From JBDTVS01 sp040007095 (lineage in GTDB: Bacteria > Acidobacteriota > Vicinamibacteria > Vicinamibacterales > CAVVIG01), in the NCBI GenBank assembly GCA_040007095.1, contig JBDTVS010000162.1, forward strand, positions 51,525-115,524: 64,000 nt of DNA, read 5' to 3'. The notes below the pieces were generated by a model. The model was not told the origin of the DNA. It saw only the letters and a list, made by a program, of their open reading frames with translations, and did no database searches. Position 1 is the first letter of the stretch. Each line of letters begins with the position of its first letter. Below, one piece after another: positions 1 to 11,100 of this stretch. The translations under genes and the position numbers were made by a program.

Positions 1-815
1 GCCTCTCCGATCGTGAAGGTCAACGTGCGTCCGCGATAGCTGGGCACCGGCGGTCGGGACAGATCGGTGGGCAATTCGAGGACGGGCAGGCCGTCGAGCT
101 GCCGCGTCCAGTACGCCAGCTGGTCCGCCAGTCCCGGCAGCTCCGACGCAGCACGCTGCCACGCAGCATAGTCGCCAAACTGCAGCGGGACGGGCGGCAG
201 CACGGGTTCCTCCCCTGCCGCGTACGCCGCACAACAGGCGAACATCTCCTCGGCAAACAATTCGAGCGACCATCCGTCGCCGATCAAGTGATGCATCGCG
301 AGCAGCACGACGTGCGAGTCGGGCCGCTCGCGCACGACGGTCATCCGCCACAGAGGTCCGTGGCACAGATCGAACGGCCGCTCGAACACCAGCCTGGAGA
401 TGCGCGCGAGCGCCTGGTCCCGTCGATCCGGCGCCAGCTCGGCCAGATCGACCACTTCGATCGGCAGCGGGACTTCGGGCGCTACCCGTTGAAGCGGGCG
501 ACCGCCTTCCTCACCGATGGTCGTTCGAAGCGCCTCGTGGCGGGCCGTTAGCACGGCGAGCCCACGGGCGATCCATGACGGGTCGAAGAGACCGGCCACG
601 CGCAGCGCCAGCGGCAGGTGGTAGACCATCGTCCCGGGCTCGAGCTGCTCCAGGAACCACACGCGCTCCTGCGCGAAGGACAGCGGCGCCTGGTTGGGAT
701 CCGCGCGGCGCGGAATCCCGGCCGTGCCCGGACCCTGGCGGCGCGCCGCCATGAGCTCGAGCAGGGCCCGTTTGGCCGGGGACAGGCCGGCGATGCGGTC
801 GACCAGATCGCTCAT
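1..815 (-). CDS. NRPS, N-terminal condensation domain (partial, runs off the left edge)
   Basis: Translating the minus strand from the ATG at 815 gives at least 271 codons without a stop. The start reads MSDLVDRIAGLSPAKRALLE, followed by condensation-domain motifs: SFAQERVWFLEQLEPG (C1), RHEALRTTI (C2), MHHLIGDGWS (C3, the HHxxxDG active site with both His and Asp intact) and YAAW (C4). The domain should form an amide between the polyketide thioester from the upstream module and an aminoacyl carrier protein. Adenylation and carrier domains would lie beyond base 1. The ATG overlaps the TGA of the preceding PKS gene (ATGA, 812-815), so translation is probably coupled. The C domain is intact where visible; its subtype and the amino acid used cannot be read here. 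Confidence 0.9.
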   Translation of the reverse strand, partial: MSDLVDRIAGLSPAKRALLELMAARRQGPGTAGIPRRADPNQAPLSFAQERVWFLEQLEPGTMVYHLPLALRVAGLFDPSWIARGLAVLTARHEALRTTIGEEGGRPLQRVAPEVPLPIEVVDLAELAPDRRDQALARISRLVFERPFDLCHGPLWRMTVVRERPDSHVVLLAMHHLIGDGWSLELFAEEMFACCAAYAAGEEPVLPPVPLQFGDYAAWQRAASELPGLADQLAYWTRQLDGLPVLELPTDLSRPPVPSYRGRTLTFTIGE

Positions 816-3800
816 GGCCGCATCGTGGGATCCATTTGCAGCATGCGCAACTGGGCGGCCGCCTCTTCGTCGGACAGGTCGTCGAGCGCGAGCACGAGCT
901 CGCTGGCCGCATCGGGCGCGCCGAGCGATCGTGCCGCGATGACCGCCGCAAGCCGTCGCACGGTGGCGTGCTCCATCACCTCCCGGATCGACATCTCGAC
1001 CCGCCGCGCCGTACGCAGGCGAGCGGTCACCTGCATGGCCAGGAGCGAGTCGCCACCGAGCTCGATGAACGGATCGTCGAGACCAACGCGATCGATGCCG
1101 AGCAGCTCCGCCCAGATCCGGGCCACCTCGCTCTCGATCGGAGACATCGGCTCGACGTACGGCGTGTCGAGCGAAGGCCGGGCGTGGGCAGCGACGGTTT
1201 CCGACACGTCGGTCGATGCGCGGCGGCTCACGTTGCCTGTGTTCTCCCGATCGACAAGAGGGCCCTCGTCGCGGCGCGCGGAGACGGTGACGTGACGGAG
1301 CTCGTTCGACACGGCCCTGGCGAGCGCCTCCACTGCCGCGGACGGCTCGAGACCCGGGCGGTCGTCGTGCGGCAATTGCCAGCGATCCCACGCCACGGTC
1401 ATCAGCCGCGTCCCGGGCGTCGCCGGCTCCCGCGACGCGAGCGCTTCCAGGTACACATGGAGCGCACAGACCTCACCGGTGACGGCGACACCACGCTCGG
1501 CATCGCGGGAGCTGCACAGGACGACGAGCCCCGCCGGCACGGCTTCGACGAAGAGTTGCGCCTCGAGGAGCGCGCGCGTGAGGACGTCGCGGTCGCGCTC
1601 AGTGGCCGGCGCCGAGGCCGAGAGCGGCGCGGCGTGGATTGCCAGTCCCACCGCGTCCGACGCGACGCCCGCGGCAATCAGGGCGCGGCGAATCGACGCG
1701 GGCTCCCAGGCCTCGGGCGCAACCACCGTTGCGCCGAGCGCGACCAGGCGCGTCAGCGTCCGGATCCGGCGCGAGGTCACGTCGTCCTCGCCGTAATCGG
1801 CGACCCACTGCGCCCACTCGCCGCGCGCCGGCAGCGGCGCCTGCTCGAGCAACGCGAGCAGAGGTCGCTCGCGCCGCAACAGCGCTTCGGCGAGTGCGGC
1901 GCCAACGTCTGCGCTTGCGCCGGTCATGACGCACCACGTGCCACCCGCCACCAGGGGGCCGTCCTCCGGCGTCGCGATGCGGACAGCCTCCCGCCGCAAG
2001 ACCCAACGCCGGTTCTGCCGCCACGCCACGCGATCGCCGTCGTCGTCCACGGCGAGCTCGCGCGCCAGACGGGCAGCGAGCGCCGTCCGATCGCGCTCGT
2101 CCCGCGGCAGTTCCACGTCCACGGCCCGCATCGAGAGGCGCGGATCGGACTGCGTCAGCACACGAAGCGGTCCGAGCGCCGCAAGTCGTGCGGGCTCGGG
2201 CGCTTCCTCGCCGAGCACCTGCATCGCGCCGCTCGTCACGACCAGCACCCGGGCGAGCGCGTGTTCGCCATCCGCCGCAGCGACGTGCGCGAGATGCGAG
2301 ACACTACCAACTCCCCGCTCGAGGACCGAGTCGATGGTCGCTGGCGTCGGACCGATGCCCCAGAGATGCACGACACGAGCTGGCGCGCGCCGCTCCGCAC
2401 GCAACGTGGCGAAGAGCTCGACATAGTCCTCGAGCGCGTCGCGGCGCAGCACGAAACGCCCGTGCCCCTCGCGCGCGAACGCGGCGCCGGCTGAGACGAC
2501 CACGACGTCGTGGCCCTGACGGGCGAGCGTTTCCACGAGCGGGTCGCCGAGGTTGGTCTCACCGTCGAAGATGACGCTGGTCCCCGACGGCCCGCTCGCC
2601 GCAGCGCCCGCAGCGACGGCGGCCGTCGACTCCCGCCAGACATCGATTGAGAACCAGTCCGCGATCTCGTCGGTCGCAAGTACCGGGATAGAGGGCATCC
2701 CGGCTCCTGGCGAAGCAGCGCGGACGAAGGGATCCGACCAATATCGCTGGCGCTCGAACGGATACGTCGGCAGCGGCACCCGCCCGCGCGGCTCCGATCC
2801 CCAGAACGCCGTCCAGTCCACACGCGCGCCCATCACCCACAACCTTCCCAGGGTGGCCAGCAGATCCTGGGAGTCTTCGATCAGCTGACTGGCGTCGGCG
2901 CCTGTCCAGAGGGCGGCCGAGGGATCCGCCTGCAGCCGTGTTCGCAGCGACTGGCCCGACCCGATATTCACGATCAGATGATCGCCGGACGCCAGCAGCA
3001 CTCCGAGCGCGGCCTCGTGAATGGACTCGGTCCGTGCATGGCGCAGCCAGTACTCGACGTCGCCAACCAGATCGCCGGTCATCGTGCAGCCCGTCACACT
3101 CGACACAATCGGCAGCGACGGCGACACAGGCCTGGCCGCGGTCACGCGCGCCCGGAACGCTGCCGTGAGTGCGTCGAGCTCGCCGGAATTCGCCGCCGCG
3201 TCCCGCAGCGACCCGCACGCCGCCGCGAGCGCCAGCGCGTGATCCTCGTGCAAGATCCCGGCGACGCACGCCGCCGCATATTCGCCCGCACCTGATCCCA
3301 GCACGGCGTCCGGCTTCACGCCCCATCGCATCAGGACGTTGGCCCACGCCAACTCGACGACGACCAACGCGGGCAGGCCGATCGACTCGCGCTGGAGCTG
3401 TGGCCCGGCCGGGGCATCGCCGGCCGCGGCCGCGCGGAGCCAGTCGCCCAGGTCAACACCGGTGAGTGCCCGCATCCGCGACGCCAGACGATCGATTTCC
3501 GCGCTCACCAGAGGGTGCGGCGCGGCGCCGCCGGGGCGCGCCAGCTGGGACACGTCCGGCGGGAACAGGAAGACGACAGGACGGCCGATGGATCGCGGCG
3601 CGGCTGTCCAGGACCGATGGCCGTCCGGCGCGTCGAGCGCGTCGATCACGTCCTCGCGACCTGTCCCAATCGCCGCCAGGCGACACCGGAACGCACTGCG
3701 GCCCAGAGACAGCGTGTACGCCACATCGGCGAGGGACTGGCCTGGGAGGCGTTTGAGGTGTTCGACGAGCCGGGTGCGCACCCCCTCCAGCGCACGTTCG

Positions 3801-5170
3801 CTCCGGGCCGACAGCACGATGAGCTGCGCCTGCCGGCTCGGCGCTGGCCGTGGCGAGGCCGGAGCCTGTTCCAGGATCACGTGGGCGTTGGTGCCGCCGA
3901 TCCCGAAGGCGTTGATGCCGGCGCGACGCGGTCGGTCCGAGCGGGACCAGGACGTCAGCCGCGCGTTGACGAAGAACGGGCTCCCCGCGAAGTCGATGTT
4001 TGGATTCGGGCGCTCGAAATTGATCGACGGGGGCAGCTGCTCGTGTTCGAGGGAGAGGGCCACCTTGAGCAATCCCGCGATGCCTGCCGCGGCCGTGAGG
4101 TGACCGATGTTGGTCTTGACCGAGCCGATCGCGCAAAACCCGCGGTTCGGCGTGGAGTGACGGAAGGCCGTGGTCAGCGCGCGCACCTCGATCGCGTCGC
4201 CAAGGTCGGTGGCGGTCCCGTGCGCCTCGACGTACGAGAGCGTGTCGGCGGGGATCCCTGCGTTCTCGATCGCCTGGTGAACGACGGCGGCTTGCCCGGC
4301 CGTTCCAAGCGCCGTGAACCCGGCCTTCGACGCGCCGTCGTTGTTCACCGCGGATCCGAGGACCACCGCGTGAATCGTGTCGCGATCGGCCAGCGCGTCT
4401 TCGAGACGTTTGAGCACGACCAGGCCGACGCCCTCACCGAACACGGTCCCGGCCGCCCCCGAATCGAAGGCGCGCGTATGGCCGTCCCGAGACAGGAGCC
4501 CGCCCGCTTCGTAGGTGTAGCCGAGGAAGGGCGAGACGTTCAGGGACACGGCGCCGGCCAGCGCCAGGTCGCACTCGAAGTTGAGGAGGCTCTGGCAGGC
4601 AAGGTGCACGGCTACGAGCGAGGTCGAGCACGCGGTCTGCACCGTGCAACTGGGCCCGGTGAGATTGAGCTTGTAGGCGGCGCGCGGCGCCAGGTAATCC
4701 GCGCCGTTCGTAATGACCGTGCGCAGCGGTCCGAGGCGGTCCATGAATTCCGGTTTCGACAGCAGGTTGAACCAGAGGTAGGTGTTCTGGTTGGCGCCGG
4801 CGAAGATTCCGATCTGCCCGGGGAAGGTGGCGGGCACATAACCGGCGTGCTCGAGCGCCTCCCACGCACATTCGAGGAACAAGCGGTGCTGGGGATCGAT
4901 CAGCTCGGCTTCCTGCGGGCTGTATCCGAAAAAGCCGGCGTCGAACAGCTCCTGGTCGTCGAGGTGGGACTTGGCGGCGACAAAATTCGGGTTGCCCAGC
5001 CTGGCCCGGTCGATTCGCTGCCTCTGAAGTTCTTCGTCGCCGAAGAATGTGATCGACTCGACGCCCTCGCGCAGGTTGCGCCAGAACGCGTCGAGATCAG
5101 GCGCGCCGGGAAACCGGCCGCTCATGCCAACAATGGCGATCTGATCCAGCACGCCGCCGCCCACGATCAC
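812..5170 (-). CDS. Type I PKS module 6: KS-AT(degenerate)-KR(degenerate)-ACP
   Basis: This 1452-residue protein starts at a GTG that overlaps the TGA of the upstream PKS gene (GTGA, 5167-5170). The KS (about residues 8-435) keeps TACSTS, EAHGTATDLGD and KTNIGHL, so its Cys-His-His triad is present. The AT region is badly eroded. VFLFPGQGAQ of the sister module is VFLFPPDVSQ here, GHSVGE has become GSGAGE (nucleophile Ser replaced by Gly627), and about 75 residues carrying the catalytic AFHS motif are missing. The KR-like region is also eroded: the NADPH loop reads TGASADVG instead of GGTGGIG, and the VDY tyrosine is gone. The ACP near the C-terminus has GGDSLLAM with its Ser. It is the last PKS module before the NRPS C domain. 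It may pass the chain without extension, or be charged by another AT; the sequence does not decide. Confidence 0.92.
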   Translation of the reverse strand: MIVGGGVLDQIAIVGMSGRFPGAPDLDAFWRNLREGVESITFFGDEELQRQRIDRARLGNPNFVAAKSHLDDQELFDAGFFGYSPQEAELIDPQHRLFLECAWEALEHAGYVPATFPGQIGIFAGANQNTYLWFNLLSKPEFMDRLGPLRTVITNGADYLAPRAAYKLNLTGPSCTVQTACSTSLVAVHLACQSLLNFECDLALAGAVSLNVSPFLGYTYEAGGLLSRDGHTRAFDSGAAGTVFGEGVGLVVLKRLEDALADRDTIHAVVLGSAVNNDGASKAGFTALGTAGQAAVVHQAIENAGIPADTLSYVEAHGTATDLGDAIEVRALTTAFRHSTPNRGFCAIGSVKTNIGHLTAAAGIAGLLKVALSLEHEQLPPSINFERPNPNIDFAGSPFFVNARLTSWSRSDRPRRAGINAFGIGGTNAHVILEQAPASPRPAPSRQAQLIVLSARSERALEGVRTRLVEHLKRLPGQSLADVAYTLSLGRSAFRCRLAAIGTGREDVIDALDAPDGHRSWTAAPRSIGRPVVFLFPPDVSQLARPGGAAPHPLVSAEIDRLASRMRALTGVDLGDWLRAAAAGDAPAGPQLQRESIGLPALVVVELAWANVLMRWGVKPDAVLGSGAGEYAAACVAGILHEDHALALAAACGSLRDAAANSGELDALTAAFRARVTAARPVSPSLPIVSSVTGCTMTGDLVGDVEYWLRHARTESIHEAALGVLLASGDHLIVNIGSGQSLRTRLQADPSAALWTGADASQLIEDSQDLLATLGRLWVMGARVDWTAFWGSEPRGRVPLPTYPFERQRYWSDPFVRAASPGAGMPSIPVLATDEIADWFSIDVWRESTAAVAAGAAASGPSGTSVIFDGETNLGDPLVETLARQGHDVVVVSAGAAFAREGHGRFVLRRDALEDYVELFATLRAERRAPARVVHLWGIGPTPATIDSVLERGVGSVSHLAHVAAADGEHALARVLVVTSGAMQVLGEEAPEPARLAALGPLRVLTQSDPRLSMRAVDVELPRDERDRTALAARLARELAVDDDGDRVAWRQNRRWVLRREAVRIATPEDGPLVAGGTWCVMTGASADVGAALAEALLRRERPLLALLEQAPLPARGEWAQWVADYGEDDVTSRRIRTLTRLVALGATVVAPEAWEPASIRRALIAAGVASDAVGLAIHAAPLSASAPATERDRDVLTRALLEAQLFVEAVPAGLVVLCSSRDAERGVAVTGEVCALHVYLEALASREPATPGTRLMTVAWDRWQLPHDDRPGLEPSAAVEALARAVSNELRHVTVSARRDEGPLVDRENTGNVSRRASTDVSETVAAHARPSLDTPYVEPMSPIESEVARIWAELLGIDRVGLDDPFIELGGDSLLAMQVTARLRTARRVEMSIREVMEHATVRRLAAVIAARSLGAPDAASELVLALDDLSDEEAAAQLRMLQMDPTMRP

Positions 5171-8100
5171 GCTCCGTCTTGCTTGCGCTGCTGGCGCTCG
5201 CGGCGCCGCTCGGCACGGCTACGCGCCTGGGACGCCGCGACGCCCGCGCCCGCGCCGACCTCGTCGCCGGCCGTCACCAGTCGCGCGAGCGTCTCGACCG
5301 TCGGCCCCTCATACAGAATCGACGCGGTCACCTGCACGCCGAAGGCCTTCTTGATGCGCGAGAGCACCTGCACACCGATGAGCGAATCGCCGCCAAGTTC
5401 GAAGAAGCTGTCGTGCACGCCGACCTCGGTAATGCCCAGCAGGTCCTGCCAGATCTCGGCGATCGTCCGTTCGGCGTCCGTGCGCGCCACGACGAACGGG
5501 GTCGCGACGTCGGGCCGCGGATGCTGCACCCGGACGTGCAGGGGCAACGCGACGTCCATGGCACCGGCGCGACCGGTCTCGGAGCCCGCGATGATCGCGA
5601 GCAGGTCCTTGGGAGAGACCAGCACCTGCGTGTGACGGTGACCGAGGATCCGGCGGAAGGCGTCAACGCCTTCGTGCGGCGCAATCAGCTCGGCGCTGTT
5701 CCGCTGCGCCGCCAGGCCGGTTCGCGAGCCACGGGCCTGTGTGCCAGGCATGCCGCCGCGCCCGTCCGTCATCTGCAGCACGATCTTGCCGATGTGCGTG
5801 CCGGTCGCCATCCGCTCGAACGCGCGATCGGCCTCGGTGATCGGGATGGCTTCGAGGGGCAGCGCACGGTAAGCCCCCGCCGCAAAGTGTTCGGCGATCG
5901 CCGTGAACATCTCGCGTACGAACTCGGGTTTCTGGAAGCACAGCGGTCCGAGGTCGATGGCCGAGAACGTCAGGTTGTTCGCGAACGGCCGCAGCCCGAG
6001 CGCGGTGTTCTGGTAGATGTCCCTGGCACCGATCTCGACGAAGCGTCCGTAGGGCCGGAGCAGGCCGATGCTGGCGGGGATGAAGTCGCCCGAGAGCGAG
6101 TTCAGCACGACGTCCACGCCTTCCCCGTCCGTCGCCGCCCGCACGTCCTCCACGAAGCTGAGCGATCGCGAGTCGAACACCGCGGGCAGGCCGACGGCGC
6201 GCAGGAAATCGCGTTTGGGCGCGCTCGCCGTCGCGAAGATTTCGGCGCCGATGTGACGGGCGATCTGGAGCGCCGCCAATCCGACGCCTCCCGCGGCGGC
6301 GTGCACGAGCACCCGCTCGCCCTTCTTCAACCGTGCCTGGTTCACGAGCGCGTGGTACGCGGTGAGGAATACGAGGGGAATGGTCGCCGCCTGCTCGAAC
6401 GAAAGGCCCCGTGGAATGGGCACCGCCAGCGGCGCCAGCGTCACGGCGTACCGCCCCATCGAGCGGGGAGCGATCGCCATCACCTCGTCGCCCGGCTGGA
6501 ACTCCGTGACGCCCGGACCGACCGTGACCACCCGACCGGCGCACTCCGGGCCAAAACCCGCCCCCACGTCGTCGCCCGCCTCGGGCGGGATCATGCCAAG
6601 GGCCCGCAGGACGTCCTTGAAGTTCAGACCGGCCGCGACGACTTCGATTTCGATCTGGCCGCGATCGGGCACAGTCCTCGGCCCTGACCGCACTTCGAAA
6701 TTGCTGAAGAGGCCCGGGGCCGACATGCTGAGCCAGAGGTTCGTGGCGGCATCGGCGTCGCCGTGAACGTGATCCGCCGACGGCTCCTCGGGCCTCGCGC
6801 CATTCATCGCCTCCCCGTCCGCGGACCCCGCGAGCTGCGCGTCCCTCGTCGCCACCACGGCTTTGCGGGACCGGTCGATACGCCGGATGGTCATGCGCTC
6901 TATTTCGACGAGCGGCGTCCCGTCCTCATCCATCAGGAACGCGTCAAAGACGAGCGTGTCCTTCCCAGAGGCGGGGTCGTCATGATTGACGACGTATGAG
7001 CGAATCGAGGCGGGCAACCCCCGGAAGATGCGGACGCAGTCGTACGAGAACGGGATGTTGCTGCCCTTCATCTGAAGCGGCATCACGCCCGTGAAGTCCA
7101 GCAGCGCCGGATGGATCGTCGTCACGGCGATGTCGCCGTGGAGAGCGGCCGGCAGCGTGTGGAATCCCAGCTCGCGGTCGTCGCCGAGACAAAGACGCTG
7201 CAGGTTCGCCCAGCGCGGCCCGAGCGACAAGTGGCCGGCGACGTTGATGATCTGGGTCTGCCACTCCACCGGCGGGTCGTGCGCGGCCTCGCGCGAGCAC
7301 TCTGCCTCGAGCGCGGCGAGATCGAAGCGGCGCGGTTCGGCACCCGGCGCGGCCACCATGCGGCCGGTGCAGTGATCCTGCCAGGGCTCGTCGGCGTGGC
7401 TGCGGCTCCGGATGGCGAACGTCGTGTCCTCGTGCTGCTGCGTGACGAGCATCGACAGTTCCCGATGCCCGTCAACCGGCATGGAACACGGCGTCAGGAA
7501 AAACAGATCGCGGAGCTCAAACGGGGTGCCCGGCGGCACGCGATCCTTGAAAACGCTCGCGGCAATCTCCAGGTAGCCCGTGCTCGGCAGCGTCGGCTGC
7601 TGGAAGAGGCGGTGCTCGTTGAGGAACCACACGCGCTGCGGCGTGATGACTCCGAGGTACTCCTCTTCCTGATCGGACTTGCGGCAGCGATCGAAGTACG
7701 GGTGGTCGATGGCCTCGCCGGCGGCGGCGGCGGGCCGTCCCGCGGCTGAGCCGCGGCTGACGGTCTCCACCGCCATGCCGACCTCGTCCCAGGCGTCCCA
7801 GTTGGCGACCGTCACCGGCCACGGCGCACGGCCGTCGCGAGCGTTCGCGAAGACGTCGAGGAAGTTGTTGGCGCCGCAGTAGTCGACCTGGCCGAAGCCG
7901 CCCGCGACCGACGCCACCGAAGAGAAGAGCATGAGGAAATCCAGCGGCTGATCGGCGAACACCTGCTCGAGCACCAGGGTGCCATCGAGCTTCGGGGCAA
8001 TGACGCGCCGGGCCACGTCCGGATCCTTCATCTGCATGACGCCGTCGCCGGCGACGCCCGCGGCGTGCAGCACGCCATGGATCGCGCCGAACCGCGAACA

Positions 8101-11100
8101 GGCCTCGGCAACGACGGCGCGCATCTGTGGAAGGTCGCTCACGTCGGCCGCGGCCACCCAGACCTGCGCGCCCTTCGCGCGAAGATCCTGCACCTTGCGA
8201 ATCCGGCGGCTCGTGCGATCGTCCTCGGCATGGGTCTCGATCCATTCCGGCCAGAACTCCTCGGCGAGCAGCGGCGTGCGCTGCACCAGCACGAGCGAGG
8301 CACGGTGCTCGGCGGCGAGATACTCGGCGAGCGCCAGACCGATGCCACCGGTGCCACCCGTCACGAGATACACGCCTCCGTCGCGCAGCCGCAGCTGCTC
8401 ACGGCGCACGTCGTCGAGACGCGTGCGCTCGTAGGCGGGTGTCCAGCGATAGCCGCCGCGATAGGCCGCCACGCGGTCGGCGGACGGCGCGGCGCATTCG
8501 GCGAGCAGCAGGTTCACGATCTGGCGTTCGTCCTGGCTGCCACTTTCCGGGATCGCGATGTCGATGGCGACCGTCGTCAGGTCGGGATACTCCTGCGGGA
8601 TGACGCGGCACGGGCCGAGCGCCGTCGCGCGCTCGGGAGCCAGTGCTTCGCCGCCGGTCACGTTGTGCAGCCGGTTGGTCACGGCGGCGATATGCACGGG
8701 GTGCGGTAATGCCTGCGCCCCGAGGGCCTGCGTCATCGCGAGCAGCGCGAAGAAACCGCATTCCTGGGATCGGGCGAGCGCCTCGAGGCTCGACCCGCCC
8801 CCCTGCTCGGGAACCAGCCCCCAGAAGCTCACGATGCGGCTCGGCAGTCCGGTCTGTTCCTTCAGCCGTGCGAACAGCGCGTCCCAGTCCTCGCGGCGCG
8901 AAGGCGATACGCGGTAGTACGCCTCGTGCAGCTGGGCGAATCCGTCACCGATGCCAACCGCCATGACGCGCTCGCCCGCCGCCTGCAACTGCCGGACGAC
9001 GGTGGTCGTAAATGGCGATTCGTCAACGAGCACGAGCCAGCCGGGGCCCTTCGCCGTGCCGTCGGGCGCGAATGCCGGAGGCATGCTGGCGCGCTTCCAC
9101 GTCGGCAGGTAGAACCAATCCTCGAGGGCGGGACGCGCCGTCGAAGCCGTGGCTCGCGCGGGCGCCGTTTCCGCACGCCCTTGCTTCTCGATCCAGTAGC
9201 GCTGGCGCTCGAAGGGATACGTCGGCAACGCGATGCGGTGGCGGAATTCCCCATCCCAGAACGCCCGCCAATCGAGGTCGACGCCTTGCGTCCACAGCAA
9301 GCCCGCGGTCCCGAGCAGGGTCTCCACGTCGGCCGGCGAGGCGTTGGCAGTCCGCAGGCTCTGACACGGCGTCGAGCGCGCCGTGAGCGCGGGCTGCTGT
9401 CGTGTGAGCTGCGTGAGCGTGCGTCCCGGCCCGACCTCGAGGGGCACCCGATCCGGATCGTCGAGTAACGCGGCCACGCCGCTCGCGAAGCGAACGGCCT
9501 GGCGAAGATGCTGGACCCAGTAATCGGGATTGGTGGCCTCGCGCGTCGTCACCCACGTCCCGGTCAGATTCGATACGTACGGCACCTGTGGGGCCGACAG
9601 CGTGACCGTCGACACCCGGCTGCGGAACTCGTCCAGGATCGGGTCCATCATCGCTGAGTGGAAGGCGTGGCTCGTCGCCAGCCGGCGGCCGGCAAGCCCC
9701 TGGTCGGCGAGCCGCGATTCCACGTCGGCGATCGCTTCGAAGTCGCCCGACAGCACGCACGCCTGTGGACCGTTGACGACCGCCAGCGACACGCGCTCGC
9801 CGGCGTAACGGAGGGCGTCGGCCTCGGCGAGCGGCACGGCGAGCATCGCACCAGCCGGCAGCGACTGCATCAGCGCGCCCCTCGCGGCAATCAGGGCCAG
9901 CGCATCGTCTTCGGAGAACACGCCCGCCACGCACGCGGCGACGTACTCGCCGACGCTGTGGCCCAGCATCCCTGACGGACGCAAGCCCCACCGCATCCAC
10001 AACCGCGCCAGCGCGAGCTCGATGACGAACAGCGCGGGTTGCGTCACCTCGGTGTCGCGGAGCCGGGTGTCGGCCGCCGCCCGCTGATCTTCAGCCGGAT
10101 ACATGATCGACCGCAGGTCCCACCCCACGATGGACTGCAAGCGATCGCACAGCCGATCCACGTCGGCACGCAACGTCGATTCCTGCTCGTAGAGACCGCG
10201 CGCCATCCCGACGTACTGCGCGCCCTGGCCAGGGAACAGAAACACGACGGGCCGTCCTGCCGCTCTCGGCGCGCCGGCCCACACGGCCGGACCGGTACGG
10301 GTCTCGAGGCGGCTCAGCACCTCGGGCACGTCGTGGCCGACGAGCGCCAGACGGTGCGGCATGGCGCGGCGGCCCACCGACAGCGTGTAGGCGACGTCGG
10401 CGAGGGAGGCGTCGGCATGCTGGCTGAGGAACTTGCCCAACTGCTGCGCGACGCGCAAGAGCGCGGCCTCGGTGCGGGCGGAAAGCAGCAGGAGCTGCGC
10501 GGGGCGGCTCGGCGATCCCGCCGCCTGGGGTGGGGGCTCCTCCAACACCACATGGGCGTTGGTGCCGCCAATACCCAGCGAGCTCACGCCCGCCCGGCGT
10601 GGTTCGCCGTTGTCGGGAAACGGCGAGAGTTGCGCGTTCACGTAGAACGGGCTGTTTTCGAAATCGATCTTCGGATTCGGCGACTCGTAATGAAGGCTCG
10701 GTGGAATCTCGCCCCGCTCGACGACGAGGGCGGCCTTGATGAGGCCCGCGACGCCGGCCGCGCGGTCGAGGTGACCGAAGTTGGTCTTGACGGTTCCAAT
10801 CGGGCAGTACTGCTTCCGATCCGTCCACGTCCGGAAGGCCTTCGTCATGGCCCGCACTTCGATCGGATCGCCGATATCCGTGGCCGTGCCGTGCGTCTCG
10901 ACGTAGCCGATGGTCGCCGGGTTCACGCCGGCGCGCGTCAGCGCCGCCACGATCGCCTCGGCCTGGCCGTCCACGCTTGGCGCCGTGTACCCGGCCTTCT
11001 GCGCCCCGTCGTTATTGATCGCCGATCCCCTGATGACCGCATGGATCGGATCGCCGTCGGCCAGCGCGTCTTCGAGTCGCTTCAGCACGACGGCGCCAGT

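Noticed and set aside
3515..5635. Long plus-strand frames opposite the PKS genes (this 706-residue frame and a 1203-residue frame at 16996-20607)
   Set aside because: Shadow frames opposite well-recognised KS, AT and KR domains.
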